Shown: piece by piece, positions 38,492 through 48,203 of the stretch
Position numbering within the stretch: the stretch's first letter is position 1
How the letters are laid out: every line of letters starts with the position of its first letter
Assembly (NCBI GenBank): GCA_021851715.1
Contig: JAJZCR010000015.1
Coordinates: 1-61,772 of the forward strand
Direction: 5' to 3'
Source of the DNA: Planctomycetota bacterium
Lineage (GTDB): Bacteria; Planctomycetota; Phycisphaerae; WQYP01
DNA length: 61,772 bases
The notes under the pieces: model-generated
What the model saw: only the letters and a program-made list of their open reading frames with translations
Database searches by the model: none
What the model was told of the DNA's origin: nothing
Program-made: the position numbers and the translations under genes

Positions 38492-40453
38492 CTACCGCAG
38501 TTTTACCGAGGCTCGTTTGCCAATGCCTGTGTCAAGCGTCTCTGCCGCAGGTGCTATTTGCATTTCGTCTATGGCCGCCCGCACCGTGGAAGCTATTCCC
38601 GCTGCATCAAGTCCAATATCCTTGAGTTGCTCCCCGCGGCTGGCATGTTTGATAAAGCGGTCCGGAATGCCCACACGAGTCAACAAGCGAGCATCGAATC
38701 TGTGCTGCTGTGCGTATTCAACCACCGCGGTGCCAAAGCCGTTGATAACGGAATGATCCTCCACTGTGATAATGGGCCGTCCGCGGAGGAAAACCTCTTT
38801 GAGCATGGCTCCATCCAGAGGTTTGCAGAAACGGGCATCGATCACCGCCACATGAATATCTTCATTGTCCAGCAGCTTGGCCGCTTCCATCGCCTGCCAG
38901 GCCATAGAGCCGTAGGCAAGAATGGTAGCATCCCGGCCCTGACGCAAAGTACGCGACTTACCGCCTGTGCGGGTAATCAGCCACGGTTCCACCGCGTCCT
39001 TATCGCCCAGCGGCTGCGGCGGACAGTTATCCCGTGGATAGCGAATTTCGCACGGGCTCTCCAGCGTCATGGAAAAATCCATCGCGGCAATCAGTTCCTG
39101 TTCATCCGATGGGGCAACCAGCACCATCCCCGGCTGACTCTTGAGAAACGCCAGATCGCAAAAGCCATGGTGTACCGCGCCATCGTCGCCTACCAAGCCT
39201 GCACGATCCACGCAAAATATCACCGGCAAACCTTGCAGGCACACTTCCTGAAACACCTGGTCAAACGCCCGCTGCAGAAACGTGCTGTAAACCGCTACAA
39301 TCGGTCTCAGGCCGCCCTTGGTCATGCCGGCCGCCATCGCGGTGGCGTGGCTTTCGCAAATGCCCGTGTCAAAATATCGATCTGGAAATACCGGCTTTAA
39401 TTTAATCATGCCTGTACCGTCCGGCATCGCCGCGGTAATACCCACCACCCGGTTATTTTTACGCGCCAGGTTCACCATGGCATCGGCAAACGCGGAAGTC
39501 CAGGATCGGCCCGAACCCTGGTTCATCACCACACGGCAACCTTCCACGCGGAACGGCTTGGGGCTGTGGAATGTCGTAGGATCATCACACGCCCATTCAT
39601 ACCCTTTGCCCTTGATGGTTTTGATATGCAAAACCGCTGGAGCATTCAGGTGTTTGAGTTCATGAAGTTTTTCAATCAAGCCCGGTAAATCGTGGCCATC
39701 CACAGGGCCAAAATATTTCAGGCCAAGGTCTTCAAAAATATGGCCGGGAGCTATGGTGTTTTTGATGCCCTGCTTGATATGAAAGCCCACATCAGAAATT
39801 TTCTGGCCATACGGAATGCGGTCCAGCAATTCCTGCGCCCGTTTCTTTACTTCGTCGTAGGTGCTGGTGACGCGCAAATGCTCCAGGTAATTGGCAAACG
39901 CGCCCTGCGGCTCGCTGATGCTCATGGAATTGTCGTTAAGAATGACCAACATTTGTCGCTTGAGCGTGCCGGCGTTGTTCAGGCCTTCAAACGCCAGGCC
40001 ATTGACGATCGACGCATCTCCCACCAGGGCTACCACCGAGGTATCGCGACCAAGCTGGGCGTCCGCCCGGGCCATGCCCACCGCCGTGCTGATGGCAGTA
40101 CCCGCATGGCCCACACTGAATAAATCGTAGGGTCCCTCCGCAGGGTCAGGGAAGCCGGATACGCCATTCTTTTTCCGCAAACTGCTGAAGTTGCCATATC
40201 GGCCGGTAATCAGTTTGTGCGTGTAACATTGATGACCCACATCCCAAAGCAGTCGATCTTTGGGCAAATCAAAGACCACATGAATGGCCAGGCTGATTTC
40301 CACGGTACCTAGATTAGGAGCCAGGTGGCCTCCGTTAGTGCCTACCGTGGTCATAATGGTTTCACGGATTTCCTGCGCCAGTATGCTAAGCTGGTCCAGG
40401 GAGAGCTTTTTTACATCCGCCGGCGATTGAATCGTTTCCAGGAGTTTTGTCAT
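38492..40453 (-). CDS. dxs: 1-deoxy-D-xylulose-5-phosphate synthase
   Basis: Thiamine-diphosphate enzyme that joins pyruvate and glyceraldehyde 3-phosphate; entry to MEP isoprenoid, thiazole and pyridoxal synthesis. 653 residues, usual size. The N-terminus has GGHLAPNLGTVE; DVGHQCYTHKLITGR; the ThDP motif GDASIVNGLAFEGLNN; later HIKTIKGKGYEWA, CVDRAGLVGDDGAVHHG and a C-terminal transketolase-C domain. AAGGAACTC precedes the ATG. It converges with the GGDEF gene and needs the thiamine made by ThiS/ThiG while supplying DXP to them. Confidence 0.97.
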   Translation of the reverse strand: MTKLLETIQSPADVKKLSLDQLSILAQEIRETIMTTVGTNGGHLAPNLGTVEISLAIHVVFDLPKDRLLWDVGHQCYTHKLITGRYGNFSSLRKKNGVSGFPDPAEGPYDLFSVGHAGTAISTAVGMARADAQLGRDTSVVALVGDASIVNGLAFEGLNNAGTLKRQMLVILNDNSMSISEPQGAFANYLEHLRVTSTYDEVKKRAQELLDRIPYGQKISDVGFHIKQGIKNTIAPGHIFEDLGLKYFGPVDGHDLPGLIEKLHELKHLNAPAVLHIKTIKGKGYEWACDDPTTFHSPKPFRVEGCRVVMNQGSGRSWTSAFADAMVNLARKNNRVVGITAAMPDGTGMIKLKPVFPDRYFDTGICESHATAMAAGMTKGGLRPIVAVYSTFLQRAFDQVFQEVCLQGLPVIFCVDRAGLVGDDGAVHHGFCDLAFLKSQPGMVLVAPSDEQELIAAMDFSMTLESPCEIRYPRDNCPPQPLGDKDAVEPWLITRTGGKSRTLRQGRDATILAYGSMAWQAMEAAKLLDNEDIHVAVIDARFCKPLDGAMLKEVFLRGRPIITVEDHSVINGFGTAVVEYAQQHRFDARLLTRVGIPDRFIKHASRGEQLKDIGLDAAGIASTVRAAIDEMQIAPAAETLDTGIGKRASVKLR

Positions 40454-40690
40454 GAGTTCCTTCTCATAAAACCTTAACCAGTCCTTAAGGATAATACCCG
40501 GTAAAACCCGGAAAGGAAAGAAGCGGTAGATTCTTCACTGCCGGTCCCAAAGCATCATCTAAGTGATAGTTTACGCCGCTTTTGGCCCAAAGCAAGCCAG
40601 CCAAGGTGTCGTCTTGTGGCGAGGGGATGGTCAAATTCTCCGGACACCGCCCAAATCCGGCCAAAAGTCGCGTCCGCCTCTGGTACGCTG

Positions 40691-41920
40691 CTATTCCACC
40701 GGTGCCTCCGCACCCAATCCCTCCTCTACCGCCAGATCCTCCTTTTGATAGCCGCCCCGCCGCTTCAGCACCACGTACACGACACCAAAGATCAACACCA
40801 ATATAAGCGGCAGTACCGCCATGCTCCGCAGTGCCACTGCCGGCCCGCTGGTATCAAACACCCGCCCCATCAGGGGCAGCACGATCGATACCGAAAACAT
40901 TCCCACCCCACCCATAATCGCCAACCCCAGCGCCCCGGATCGCGGAACTCGTTCGGAAGTAATCCCCAACATCGTCGGCCAGAAAAAGCATACGCCGGCC
41001 GCGAACACTGCCGCGGCCCCCAATGCCTCCCATCCATTGCGCGAATAGCTCAAAGCCAGCAGTCCCAGAAATGCCAAAGCAGCCGAGGCGGTCAGCAATC
41101 CGAATGGCGAAAGACGGCGCACCACCGGCCCGGCAAACTGCCTCCCAATCGCCATCAGACCATTAATCCAGCACAGCACCAGTATGCCATGCACCATGGC
41201 CGTGTGTCCCAGCAAACTGCTGATCCACTGGTTGGTGCTCAACTCCGTCGCCGCCGTGAGCAACATGCAGAAGGCCATGAAAATAAAAAACGGCCGCAGC
41301 GTTGCGCCGAACATTTCCGCCGTGCTGACCCCACGGGATACACGCTCGGTACGCGGAAACTTTTGACCCGCAAACATTATTCCATAAAGAACCAGCGGCA
41401 CGAACATTGCCGCCATCTTCCACTGCCACCCGATGTTCATCTCCCCCAGCGCAAAGGCCGCCAGCCCGCCGATGACAATGCCCCCCGGAAACCAGGCATG
41501 AAAATGGCTGAGCATCTTGATTTTTTTCTCCGGGTACATGGTGGCAATCAGGGGATTGGCGAATGCCTCCACCATGCCGTTGGCAATGCCAATGAGCAAT
41601 GTACCCGCATAGAGGCTTTTAAATCCGGTGGCAAAAATGGTGATCAATATTCCGGCCGCGTGGCCGACCAACGCTATGGCCAGCAACGTGCCCATGCCCA
41701 GCACATCGCATAGCGGCCCCCCGAAAATCATCGCCAGCGTAAAACCATAAAATGCCGGCCCGGCAATCAAACCCATCTGTTCATGGGTCAGATGAAACTG
41801 CCTGGTCAGCGCCGGCATAATGTCACCACGCACCGCGAAGCTCATGGCCGTTACCACCAAGGCCATGCAACTGGCCGTAAAAAGCCGCTGCCGATGGATT
41901 ATCTCACTCTGCTGCATCAT
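40691..41920 (-). CDS. Major facilitator superfamily transporter
   Basis: 409-residue membrane protein with about twelve TMs. Loop 2-3 has GGPLCDVLGMGTL and an amphipathic middle loop with EKKIKMLSHFHAWFPGG (GIV), both typical of the FHS/fucose-permease-like group (sugar:H+ symport). The ATG at 41920 follows GGAAGG by five bases. It has its own upstream region shared with the efflux operon on the other strand. Sugar transport is inference; the substrate is not readable. C-terminal tail is acidic. Confidence 0.78.
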   Translation of the reverse strand: MMQQSEIIHRQRLFTASCMALVVTAMSFAVRGDIMPALTRQFHLTHEQMGLIAGPAFYGFTLAMIFGGPLCDVLGMGTLLAIALVGHAAGILITIFATGFKSLYAGTLLIGIANGMVEAFANPLIATMYPEKKIKMLSHFHAWFPGGIVIGGLAAFALGEMNIGWQWKMAAMFVPLVLYGIMFAGQKFPRTERVSRGVSTAEMFGATLRPFFIFMAFCMLLTAATELSTNQWISSLLGHTAMVHGILVLCWINGLMAIGRQFAGPVVRRLSPFGLLTASAALAFLGLLALSYSRNGWEALGAAAVFAAGVCFFWPTMLGITSERVPRSGALGLAIMGGVGMFSVSIVLPLMGRVFDTSGPAVALRSMAVLPLILVLIFGVVYVVLKRRGGYQKEDLAVEEGLGAEAPVE

Positions 41921-42217
41921 TGTTTCCTTCCAGCCGAATTCCACACCTAGCTACGCAAAATTTAATCCCCCCGCCCAATCCATTCCACACCTATGTGCTG
42001 CATCCACGCGCCCAACGTGCCAAGGTAGTGCGATGGCTGTCGGTCAGAATGACTGGGGGTGCGATCCGCATCTTATAATTTTCGCTTCCTAATAAGAATA
42101 ACGCAACACACTGCAATATATATTGCCCAAATTTCGAATCGCGGCATATTGCCCTGTCTGAATTTTCAGTAGCTCGGATTGCTCAACCCTCGTTTGCGTG
42201 AGACTTATGCTTCATTT

Positions 42218-42247
42218 TTGACAGCTTATAAGGTTCATGCCTATACT
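42218..42247 (+). promoter_or_regulatory. Sigma-70-type promoter of the RND efflux operon
   Basis: TTGACA (42218-42223), 18-base spacer, TATACT (42242-42247). Both boxes are close to consensus. The start would be near 42254, giving a leader of about 160 nt before the first gene. Confidence 0.75.
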
Positions 42248-42297
42248 ACCCAGCAATGCGGCTTGCGGGCCGCCCTGCTAAAGTGGCGAAGATGTGA

Positions 42298-42350
42298 CAG
42301 CCGCAGTAGCGGCTGCGCCCAAATGCCACCAACGGACTTCAATGTTGGCA
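42298..42350 (+). promoter_or_regulatory. Two hairpins in the efflux operon leader
   Basis: CAGCCGC-AGTA-GCGGCTG (42298-42315) is a perfect 7-bp stem with a tetraloop. CCAAC/GTTGG (42329-42333 and 42344-42348), inside TGCC/GGCA, is a second. No U-run follows, so neither is a simple terminator. A role in translation or mRNA stability is possible but unproven. Confidence 0.4.
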
Positions 42351-42414
42351 GTCGTCGCAACGCAATGGGTTGGTTCGACGCTACCTGGCATGAGAGCGTA
42401 ATGAAATAGGCTGC

Positions 42415-43974
42415 ATGATTAGAAATTCAGTAAAAATATGTTCCGTCACCCTGCCGGCAGCCCTGGTTCTTTTGCTGACGGCAGGTTGTTCGTTTGAACC
42501 ACCGCTGCATGTACCCAAGCCACCCAAAACCAACACCTATACCGCCGGACCTCAGATCAACCACACCGTCGGTGTGGCCAAGGCGGGTGAAGCAGGAAAA
42601 GTTCAACAGTTTGCCTACGGCAAAGCGGCGATGGCGGACTGGTGGCACCTGTTTGGGTCCAAAAAAATCAATCGCCTGGTGCGGCAGGCAGTCCAGCAAA
42701 GCCCCACACTGCAAACGGCCGAAGCTACGCTGGCTGAAGCCCATGAAAATCTACTTTCCGTACAAGGCGTGTTTTGGCCGCGGATTGGTCTGGATTTGAA
42801 CCCGCAAAGACAACGCCAAAGCGGTGCCGCGTTCGGCGGCCCCACCCGCACCTTTTCCCTTTATACCGGCCAGGTACAAGTGAGCTACACGCCGGACTTT
42901 TTTGGATTAAACCGCCTGGTTTCCAATGCCGCCAAGGCCCAGGAACAAATTCAACGTAATAACGTGCAGGAAGCGTATCTCACGCTGGAAGGCAACACCG
43001 TAGCCGCAGCCATAGAACTGGCCTCGCTAAATGAGCAGGTGCGGGTGCGGCAGGCCCTTATCACCAGCCAACAGCACATTCTTGACATTATCAAGTCTCA
43101 ATACAAACTTGGCGCGGTCACCTACCTGGCTCTGGTAAATCAGGAAAGCACGCTGGCCAGCACGCAATCGCAAATGCCGGTGCTGCGACAATCATTAGCG
43201 TTGGAACGCCACGCTCTGGCCACTCTGGTGGGAAGGATTCCTTCCCAGGTCAGTTTGCCGGACCTCAATTTAGGATCTCTGAAACTGCCGCGGACGCTAC
43301 CCGTGAGCCTGCCCTCAAGCCTGGTGCGACAACGACCCGACATTCGATCGGCCGAGGCTCAATTGGTGGCTTTGAACGCCCAAATCGGCGAAGCGGTGGC
43401 CAAGATGTATCCGCTGGTGCAGATCACCGGCGATCTGGGGTTTGAAAACGGCAATCTTTCTCATTTTTTTGACGCCTCCAGTCTCATCTGGACACTGGCG
43501 GCCAACGCCACCGTTACCCTCTTTGACGGGGGCACGCTGCGGGCCAACAAACGGGCCGCGCAGGATGCCCTGAAAGCCCAGATCGGCGTATACCAACAGA
43601 TTGTGTTAAACGCTTTTCAACAAGTGGCTGATGCCCTTCGAGCGGTCCAACACGATGCCCAGACCCTGGCGTATGATCAGGCTGCGTATCATGCGGCCCG
43701 TCAATCTTACCAATTGGCCAACTACCAATATAAAGATGGAGCGATTGATTACATCACGTTGCTTAACAGTCAGACCCAATATGATACCTCACGATTGGCG
43801 CTGGTTTCGGCCAAGGCCCAGCGCTACGTGGATACCGCGGCTTTGTTTGTGGCGTTGGGTGGCGGCTGGTGGCCCAGCCAATACGGCCCGACCACCACTG
43901 CACCTTCGACCACGCAGCCGCACCACAAAACGTCAAATACCAAGCCGGCCACCGGGAGGACTTTACACCCATGA
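42415..43974 (+). CDS. Outer-membrane efflux lipoprotein (TolC/OprM, NodT family)
   Basis: 519 residues. Signal peptide of about 24 residues ends in a lipobox LTAGC (lipidated C25). The rest has the two repeated coiled-coil halves of TolC-type factors: ADWWHLFGSKKINRLV, the QAPTLQTAEATLAEA-like stretch, VSYTPDFFGLNR, and the C-terminal half with RQRPDIRSAEAQLVA and DYITLLNSQTQYDTSR. A long proline/threonine tail follows. It forms the channel of the tripartite pump. First gene of the operon; the adaptor start overlaps its stop. Confidence 0.9.
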   Translation: MIRNSVKICSVTLPAALVLLLTAGCSFEPPLHVPKPPKTNTYTAGPQINHTVGVAKAGEAGKVQQFAYGKAAMADWWHLFGSKKINRLVRQAVQQSPTLQTAEATLAEAHENLLSVQGVFWPRIGLDLNPQRQRQSGAAFGGPTRTFSLYTGQVQVSYTPDFFGLNRLVSNAAKAQEQIQRNNVQEAYLTLEGNTVAAAIELASLNEQVRVRQALITSQQHILDIIKSQYKLGAVTYLALVNQESTLASTQSQMPVLRQSLALERHALATLVGRIPSQVSLPDLNLGSLKLPRTLPVSLPSSLVRQRPDIRSAEAQLVALNAQIGEAVAKMYPLVQITGDLGFENGNLSHFFDASSLIWTLAANATVTLFDGGTLRANKRAAQDALKAQIGVYQQIVLNAFQQVADALRAVQHDAQTLAYDQAAYHAARQSYQLANYQYKDGAIDYITLLNSQTQYDTSRLALVSAKAQRYVDTAALFVALGGGWWPSQYGPTTTAPSTTQPHHKTSNTKPATGRTLHP

Positions 43975-45077
43975 GCCAAACCAGCCGCGTTGTAATTTCT
44001 TTGTTCGTTTTAATTCTGTTTATAGCCGTGATCGGCGGTCTTTTCGCCTTCAAGGCGTTTATAAATGCCAAGATATCCTATGCCATGAGCCACTCGCCCA
44101 TTCCCCCGGTGACGGTATCCACCGGCACCGTTCACAACGCGGTTGAAAAACAGTCGATTCATGTGATTGGCAGTGTCAGCGCGGTCCAAAGCGTGCAGTT
44201 GACCGCCCAGATTTCTGGCAATGTGACGGGCATTTATTTTCACTCCGGCGATCGAGTCAAGGCCGGCCAGAAGCTGGCCCAAATTGATAACAGCACCCAG
44301 CTTGCCCAGTTGCGTGCCGATCTGGCCGCCGAATCCTTAGCCCGGATCAATGTAGAGCGAACACAGAAACTCATTGCCCACCAGGCTGCCAGCCAAGCAA
44401 CGCTGGACACCGACCATGCGGCGCTGCTGCAGACTAAGGCGGCAGTAGCTGGCGATCGGTCCACGCTGGCCAAACTGGCGATAACGGCCCCTTTTGCAGG
44501 GCATCTTGGTATTCGGGCAATCAGCCTGGGCCAATATGTTTCGCCGGGAACGCCGATTGTGGTACTCAACACGTGGCGCCCCATTTACCTGGATTTCACC
44601 ATTGCGCAAAATGACCTGGCGCAAGTGAAGCTGGGGCAAACCGTAAAACTAAGGGTGGATGCTTATCCGGGCAAAGTATTTATGGGGAAAGTGACCGCCC
44701 TTTCGTCGCAGGTGGAAACCGCCACCCGAAATATCACGGTGCAAGCCGCGCTGCCCAACAAACGGCTGCTGCTGCGGCCCGGATTGTTTGGCGAAGTAAC
44801 CCTGCTCACCGGGGTAACACACAAAGTACTGGTGGTAAATGCCGATGCCATTACCTATAACACTTTCGGGGACTACGTGTATGTGGTAGTCAAGGTAAAA
44901 AAGGCCGGCAAGCCGGAGTTGCAGGTCCGTTCCGCTCTGGTGAAAACGGGGCCGCGGCAGGGCAACGATGTGGCGATTTTTTCCGGACTCAAGCCCGGAA
45001 CTGTGGTGGTGACCCAGGGCCAGGTAAAACTAAGGCCTGGTGCTGTGGTGGTTGTGAACAATCAAATAAAGCCGTAA
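43971..45077 (+). CDS. RND efflux periplasmic adaptor (membrane fusion protein)
   Basis: 368 residues. N-terminal TM anchor (about 5-30), then the lipoyl halves (TAQISGNVTGIYFHSGDRVKAGQKLAQID and ITAPFAGHLGIRAISLGQYV), a short coiled hairpin between, and the beta-barrel and membrane-proximal parts to the end. No lipobox, so it is TM-anchored. The ATG overlaps the outer-membrane gene's stop (ATGA), with GGGAGG upstream. It links the pump to the channel. 18 bp before the pump gene. Confidence 0.92.
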   Translation: MSQTSRVVISLFVLILFIAVIGGLFAFKAFINAKISYAMSHSPIPPVTVSTGTVHNAVEKQSIHVIGSVSAVQSVQLTAQISGNVTGIYFHSGDRVKAGQKLAQIDNSTQLAQLRADLAAESLARINVERTQKLIAHQAASQATLDTDHAALLQTKAAVAGDRSTLAKLAITAPFAGHLGIRAISLGQYVSPGTPIVVLNTWRPIYLDFTIAQNDLAQVKLGQTVKLRVDAYPGKVFMGKVTALSSQVETATRNITVQAALPNKRLLLRPGLFGEVTLLTGVTHKVLVVNADAITYNTFGDYVYVVVKVKKAGKPELQVRSALVKTGPRQGNDVAIFSGLKPGTVVVTQGQVKLRPGAVVVVNNQIKP

Positions 45078-45095
45078 CGGAAGGTTTTTTCCTCC

Positions 45096-48000
45096 ATGAA
45101 GTTTACAGACATATTCATTAAACGCTGGGTACTGGCCAGTTCACTTAGTCTGGTGATCCTGGTGTTGGGTCTGCGTGCGTGGCTCAGCATGACCACGCAG
45201 GAATATCCCACCATTGTCAGCACCATTGTCACAGTGACCACATCCTATCCGGGCGCGGATCCGGCGCAGGTGCAATCGTATATCACGTCGCGCCTGGCGC
45301 AGGCCATTGCCCAGGCCCCCAATATTGATTACATGACCACTACCAGTGCGGAAAGCACCTCCACGATCACATGCAATATGGTGATGAATTCGGACCCCAA
45401 TGCGGCCGTCTCGCAGATTTTGGCCAAGGTGCAGCAGGTGACCAGCCAATTGCCTCCGGCCAGCCAAACCCCCATTATCAACGAAGAAGTCGGCGATGCC
45501 CGGGCCTTGATGTACCTGTCATTTTACAGCAAAACCATGAGCCAGCAGCAGATCGATGACTACCTGCTGCGCGTGGTGCAACCCAAAATACAATCGCTGC
45601 CGGGGGTCAGCCAGGCTCAGATACTGCCGGCGGGCACAGGTTCCAGCGGCAACAGCTTTGCCGTGCGGGTGTGGCTTAAGCCGGCCAAACTTGCGGCCTT
45701 GGGCCTGACTCCGGCGGAGGTATCCACGGCGCTGGCGAATAATAATTTCGTTTCTGCCATCGGGCGTATTCGCGGGCCCAATATTGCCCAGGTGATCACC
45801 GCCAATACCTCCATCAGCAAGCTTTCCGAGTTCAAAAATCTGGTGGTCAAATATGTGAATTCCACGCCCATTCGACTCAAGGATGTAGCGGATGTGCAAA
45901 TGGGAGCTCAGAATTACAACCAAAGCGTTTTTATGAACGGCATTCCCGCCACGTTTATCGGTGTGTTTCCATCCCCCAGCGCCAACAGCCTCACTTTGGG
46001 ACACGAAGTGCATGCGGCGGTAGCCCAAATTAAGGCGAACCTACCTCCCGGTTTGCATGTGGCAACTCCCTATGACGCCACGGTTTACATCAAGGCCGCG
46101 ATTTTGGAAGTGGAACACACGCTGCTCATTACGCTGGGCATTGTGGTGCTGGTGATATTTTTATTTCTGGGTTCATTTAGAGCCTTGTTGATTCCGGCCG
46201 TGGCTATTCCGCTTTCTATTATTGGGGCAGGAATCTTTATGATCGCCACGGGGTTCACCATCAACTTGCTCACCCTGCTGGCCGTCATTTTAGCCATCGG
46301 TTTGGTGGTGGATGACGCCATTATCATGGTGGAAAATATCCACCGCCATATTGATGAAGGCTTGACACCAATAAAAGCGGCCATGCTGGGTGCCCGCGAG
46401 CTGGCCAGCCCCATCATCGTCATGTCCACTTCGCTGGCCGCGGTGTTTGCCCCCATCGGCTTTATGGGCGGCCTGACCGGCAGCTTGTTTACTGAATTTG
46501 CTTTTACGCTGGTATTCACCGTGTTGGTGTCCATGATTGTGGCCCTGACGCTTTCACCTATGCTCAGCAGCAGAATTTTGCGACCCACACCAGAGCACGG
46601 CTTGGTGCATTTTCTCGACAGCTTGTTTTTTGAATTACGCCGCGGCTACGAACGCTCGCTGCAGGCGGTGCTTAGCGTACGTTGGGTGGTTCTGATTATG
46701 GCGCTGGTGCTGTTTATCAGTATTCCCTTCATGCTCCTGCAGACGAAAAGTGAACTGGCCCCGACGGAAGACCAGGGCATACTCTTTTTTACGGGTATTG
46801 GGCCGCCCACGGCCACGCTGCATTATATGACGGCATACGCTACGCAAATTCGCAAGATTTGCGACAGTTTCCCACAAATGGACAAGGTGTTTCAAATTAA
46901 CGGAGTTTCCCCTTTGACGCCGGGCTACAATGGCTTGGTTGGCGGCATGCTTTTAAAGCCATGGAACCAGCGCACAGTGACACAAATGCAATTGGCCCGC
47001 CCCTTCCAGGAAAAACTTTCCAAAGTTGCCGGATTGCAGGTGGCATCATTTCCCTTGCCGTCCATTCCCGGAGAACCGTTCGGGGCGCCCGTACAGTTTG
47101 TGCTCACGTCCACCAGGGGCTATCAGGCGTTGGATACGGCCGCCAACAAACTCATTGCCGCCGGCATGAAAAGCGGTAAATTTTTGTTCCTGCAAAAAGA
47201 CCTGCGCTATGACAGCCCGCAAATCAGGCTCAAGGTCAACCACAATCTTGTGGCCGCTCTGGGCTTAAACAACAGTGAAGTGGCGGCGGATCTGCAACCG
47301 CTGCTGGGCGGCAATTACGTCAACCGCTTTGACTTGCAGGGCCGCACGTATAAAGTCATTCCACAATTACAGGATCATCTGCGGGCCACGGCTGCCATGC
47401 TCAAACGCATCTATATCCGCACCGCCGGCGGTCAAATGGTACCGCTTTCGACGGTGGTAACGATTGACCATATCGTGGAGCCGGAATTTCTACCGCAGTT
47501 TCAGCAGCAGAACTCCGTCACCATTTCGGCGGTCCCCATGCCGGGCACCACCCTGGGCAGTGCGCTGGCATTTTTACGGCTCACCGCTGAAAAGCTCTTT
47601 CCAACCGGATATGCGGCCCATTATGCGGCGCAATCCCGGCAGTTCATGAAACAGGGCAACGCTATTTACATTACCTTCATTCTGGCGGTACTTCTTATTT
47701 TCCTGCTGATGGCGGCCCAGTTTGAAAGCTTCCGCGATCCGGTCATTGTGATGTTCACGGTGCCCATGTCGATCTTTGGGGCAGCCCTGTTCATGTTCCT
47801 GGGCGTTGCCACCATCAACATATACACCGAAGTAGGTTTGATTACCTTAATTGGTCTGATTACCAAACAGGGTATTTTGATTGTGGAGTTTGCCAATAGA
47901 CTTCAGGAACACCAAGGCTTAAGCTTGTCTGAAGCGGTGATCCGGGCTTCCAGCGTGCGGCTGAGGCCCATTTTGATGACCACCGGGGCCATGGTGTTTG

Positions 48001-48191
48001 GCGTGGTTCCGTTGCTCGTGGCGACCGGGGCCGGCGCGGTCAGCCGGTTTGACATGGGCCTGATGATTGCCGCCGGTCTTTCCATCGGCTGCCTGTTTTC
48101 GCTATACGTAATCCCCGTGATTTATACCTATATTGCCAGCGTGAAAGCTCCAGTCCGTGACGAGCCGCCGACAAACACCGCCTCAGTGTGA
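45096..48191 (+). CDS. RND multidrug efflux pump, HAE1 family (AcrB/MexF-like)
   Basis: 1031 residues, twelve TMs. Typical N-terminus MKFTDIFIKRWVLASSLSLV, long periplasmic loops 1-2 and 7-8, and TM4 with the proton-relay aspartates in AIGLVVDDAIIMVEN. The motif TKQGILIVEFANRLQE in TM10-11 is family-typical. Proton-driven export of drugs, dyes or solvents from the periplasm and membrane. It completes the operon outer membrane factor - adaptor - pump. No TetR-type regulator is adjacent. It converges with the lactonase gene 12 bp away. Confidence 0.96.
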   Translation: MKFTDIFIKRWVLASSLSLVILVLGLRAWLSMTTQEYPTIVSTIVTVTTSYPGADPAQVQSYITSRLAQAIAQAPNIDYMTTTSAESTSTITCNMVMNSDPNAAVSQILAKVQQVTSQLPPASQTPIINEEVGDARALMYLSFYSKTMSQQQIDDYLLRVVQPKIQSLPGVSQAQILPAGTGSSGNSFAVRVWLKPAKLAALGLTPAEVSTALANNNFVSAIGRIRGPNIAQVITANTSISKLSEFKNLVVKYVNSTPIRLKDVADVQMGAQNYNQSVFMNGIPATFIGVFPSPSANSLTLGHEVHAAVAQIKANLPPGLHVATPYDATVYIKAAILEVEHTLLITLGIVVLVIFLFLGSFRALLIPAVAIPLSIIGAGIFMIATGFTINLLTLLAVILAIGLVVDDAIIMVENIHRHIDEGLTPIKAAMLGARELASPIIVMSTSLAAVFAPIGFMGGLTGSLFTEFAFTLVFTVLVSMIVALTLSPMLSSRILRPTPEHGLVHFLDSLFFELRRGYERSLQAVLSVRWVVLIMALVLFISIPFMLLQTKSELAPTEDQGILFFTGIGPPTATLHYMTAYATQIRKICDSFPQMDKVFQINGVSPLTPGYNGLVGGMLLKPWNQRTVTQMQLARPFQEKLSKVAGLQVASFPLPSIPGEPFGAPVQFVLTSTRGYQALDTAANKLIAAGMKSGKFLFLQKDLRYDSPQIRLKVNHNLVAALGLNNSEVAADLQPLLGGNYVNRFDLQGRTYKVIPQLQDHLRATAAMLKRIYIRTAGGQMVPLSTVVTIDHIVEPEFLPQFQQQNSVTISAVPMPGTTLGSALAFLRLTAEKLFPTGYAAHYAAQSRQFMKQGNAIYITFILAVLLIFLLMAAQFESFRDPVIVMFTVPMSIFGAALFMFLGVATINIYTEVGLITLIGLITKQGILIVEFANRLQEHQGLSLSEAVIRASSVRLRPILMTTGAMVFGVVPLLVATGAGAVSRFDMGLMIAAGLSIGCLFSLYVIPVIYTYIASVKAPVRDEPPTNTASV

Positions 48192-48203
48192 GTTGAGCCG
48201 CCA

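Larger units (their letters stand above)
41921..42414. promoter_or_regulatory. Divergent intergenic region with a perfect 14-bp palindrome
   Basis: Serves the MFS gene (minus) and the efflux operon (plus). GCAATATATATTGC at 42113-42126 is a perfect palindrome, about 95 bp upstream of the efflux -35 and about 195 bp before the MFS start, so an operator is plausible. TTATAAGAT on the minus strand near 42073-42079 could be an MFS -10. A 76-residue frame (42179-42409) overlaps the leader but has no coding character. Confidence 0.5.

Noticed and set aside
42127..42150. TTCGAATC, like a tRNA T-loop
   Set aside because: Flanking bases do not form a T-stem and no acceptor or anticodon arm can be drawn.
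42179..42409. 76-residue plus-strand frame before the efflux operon
   Set aside because: Covers the promoter and hairpin leader, no known domain, no good start signal.
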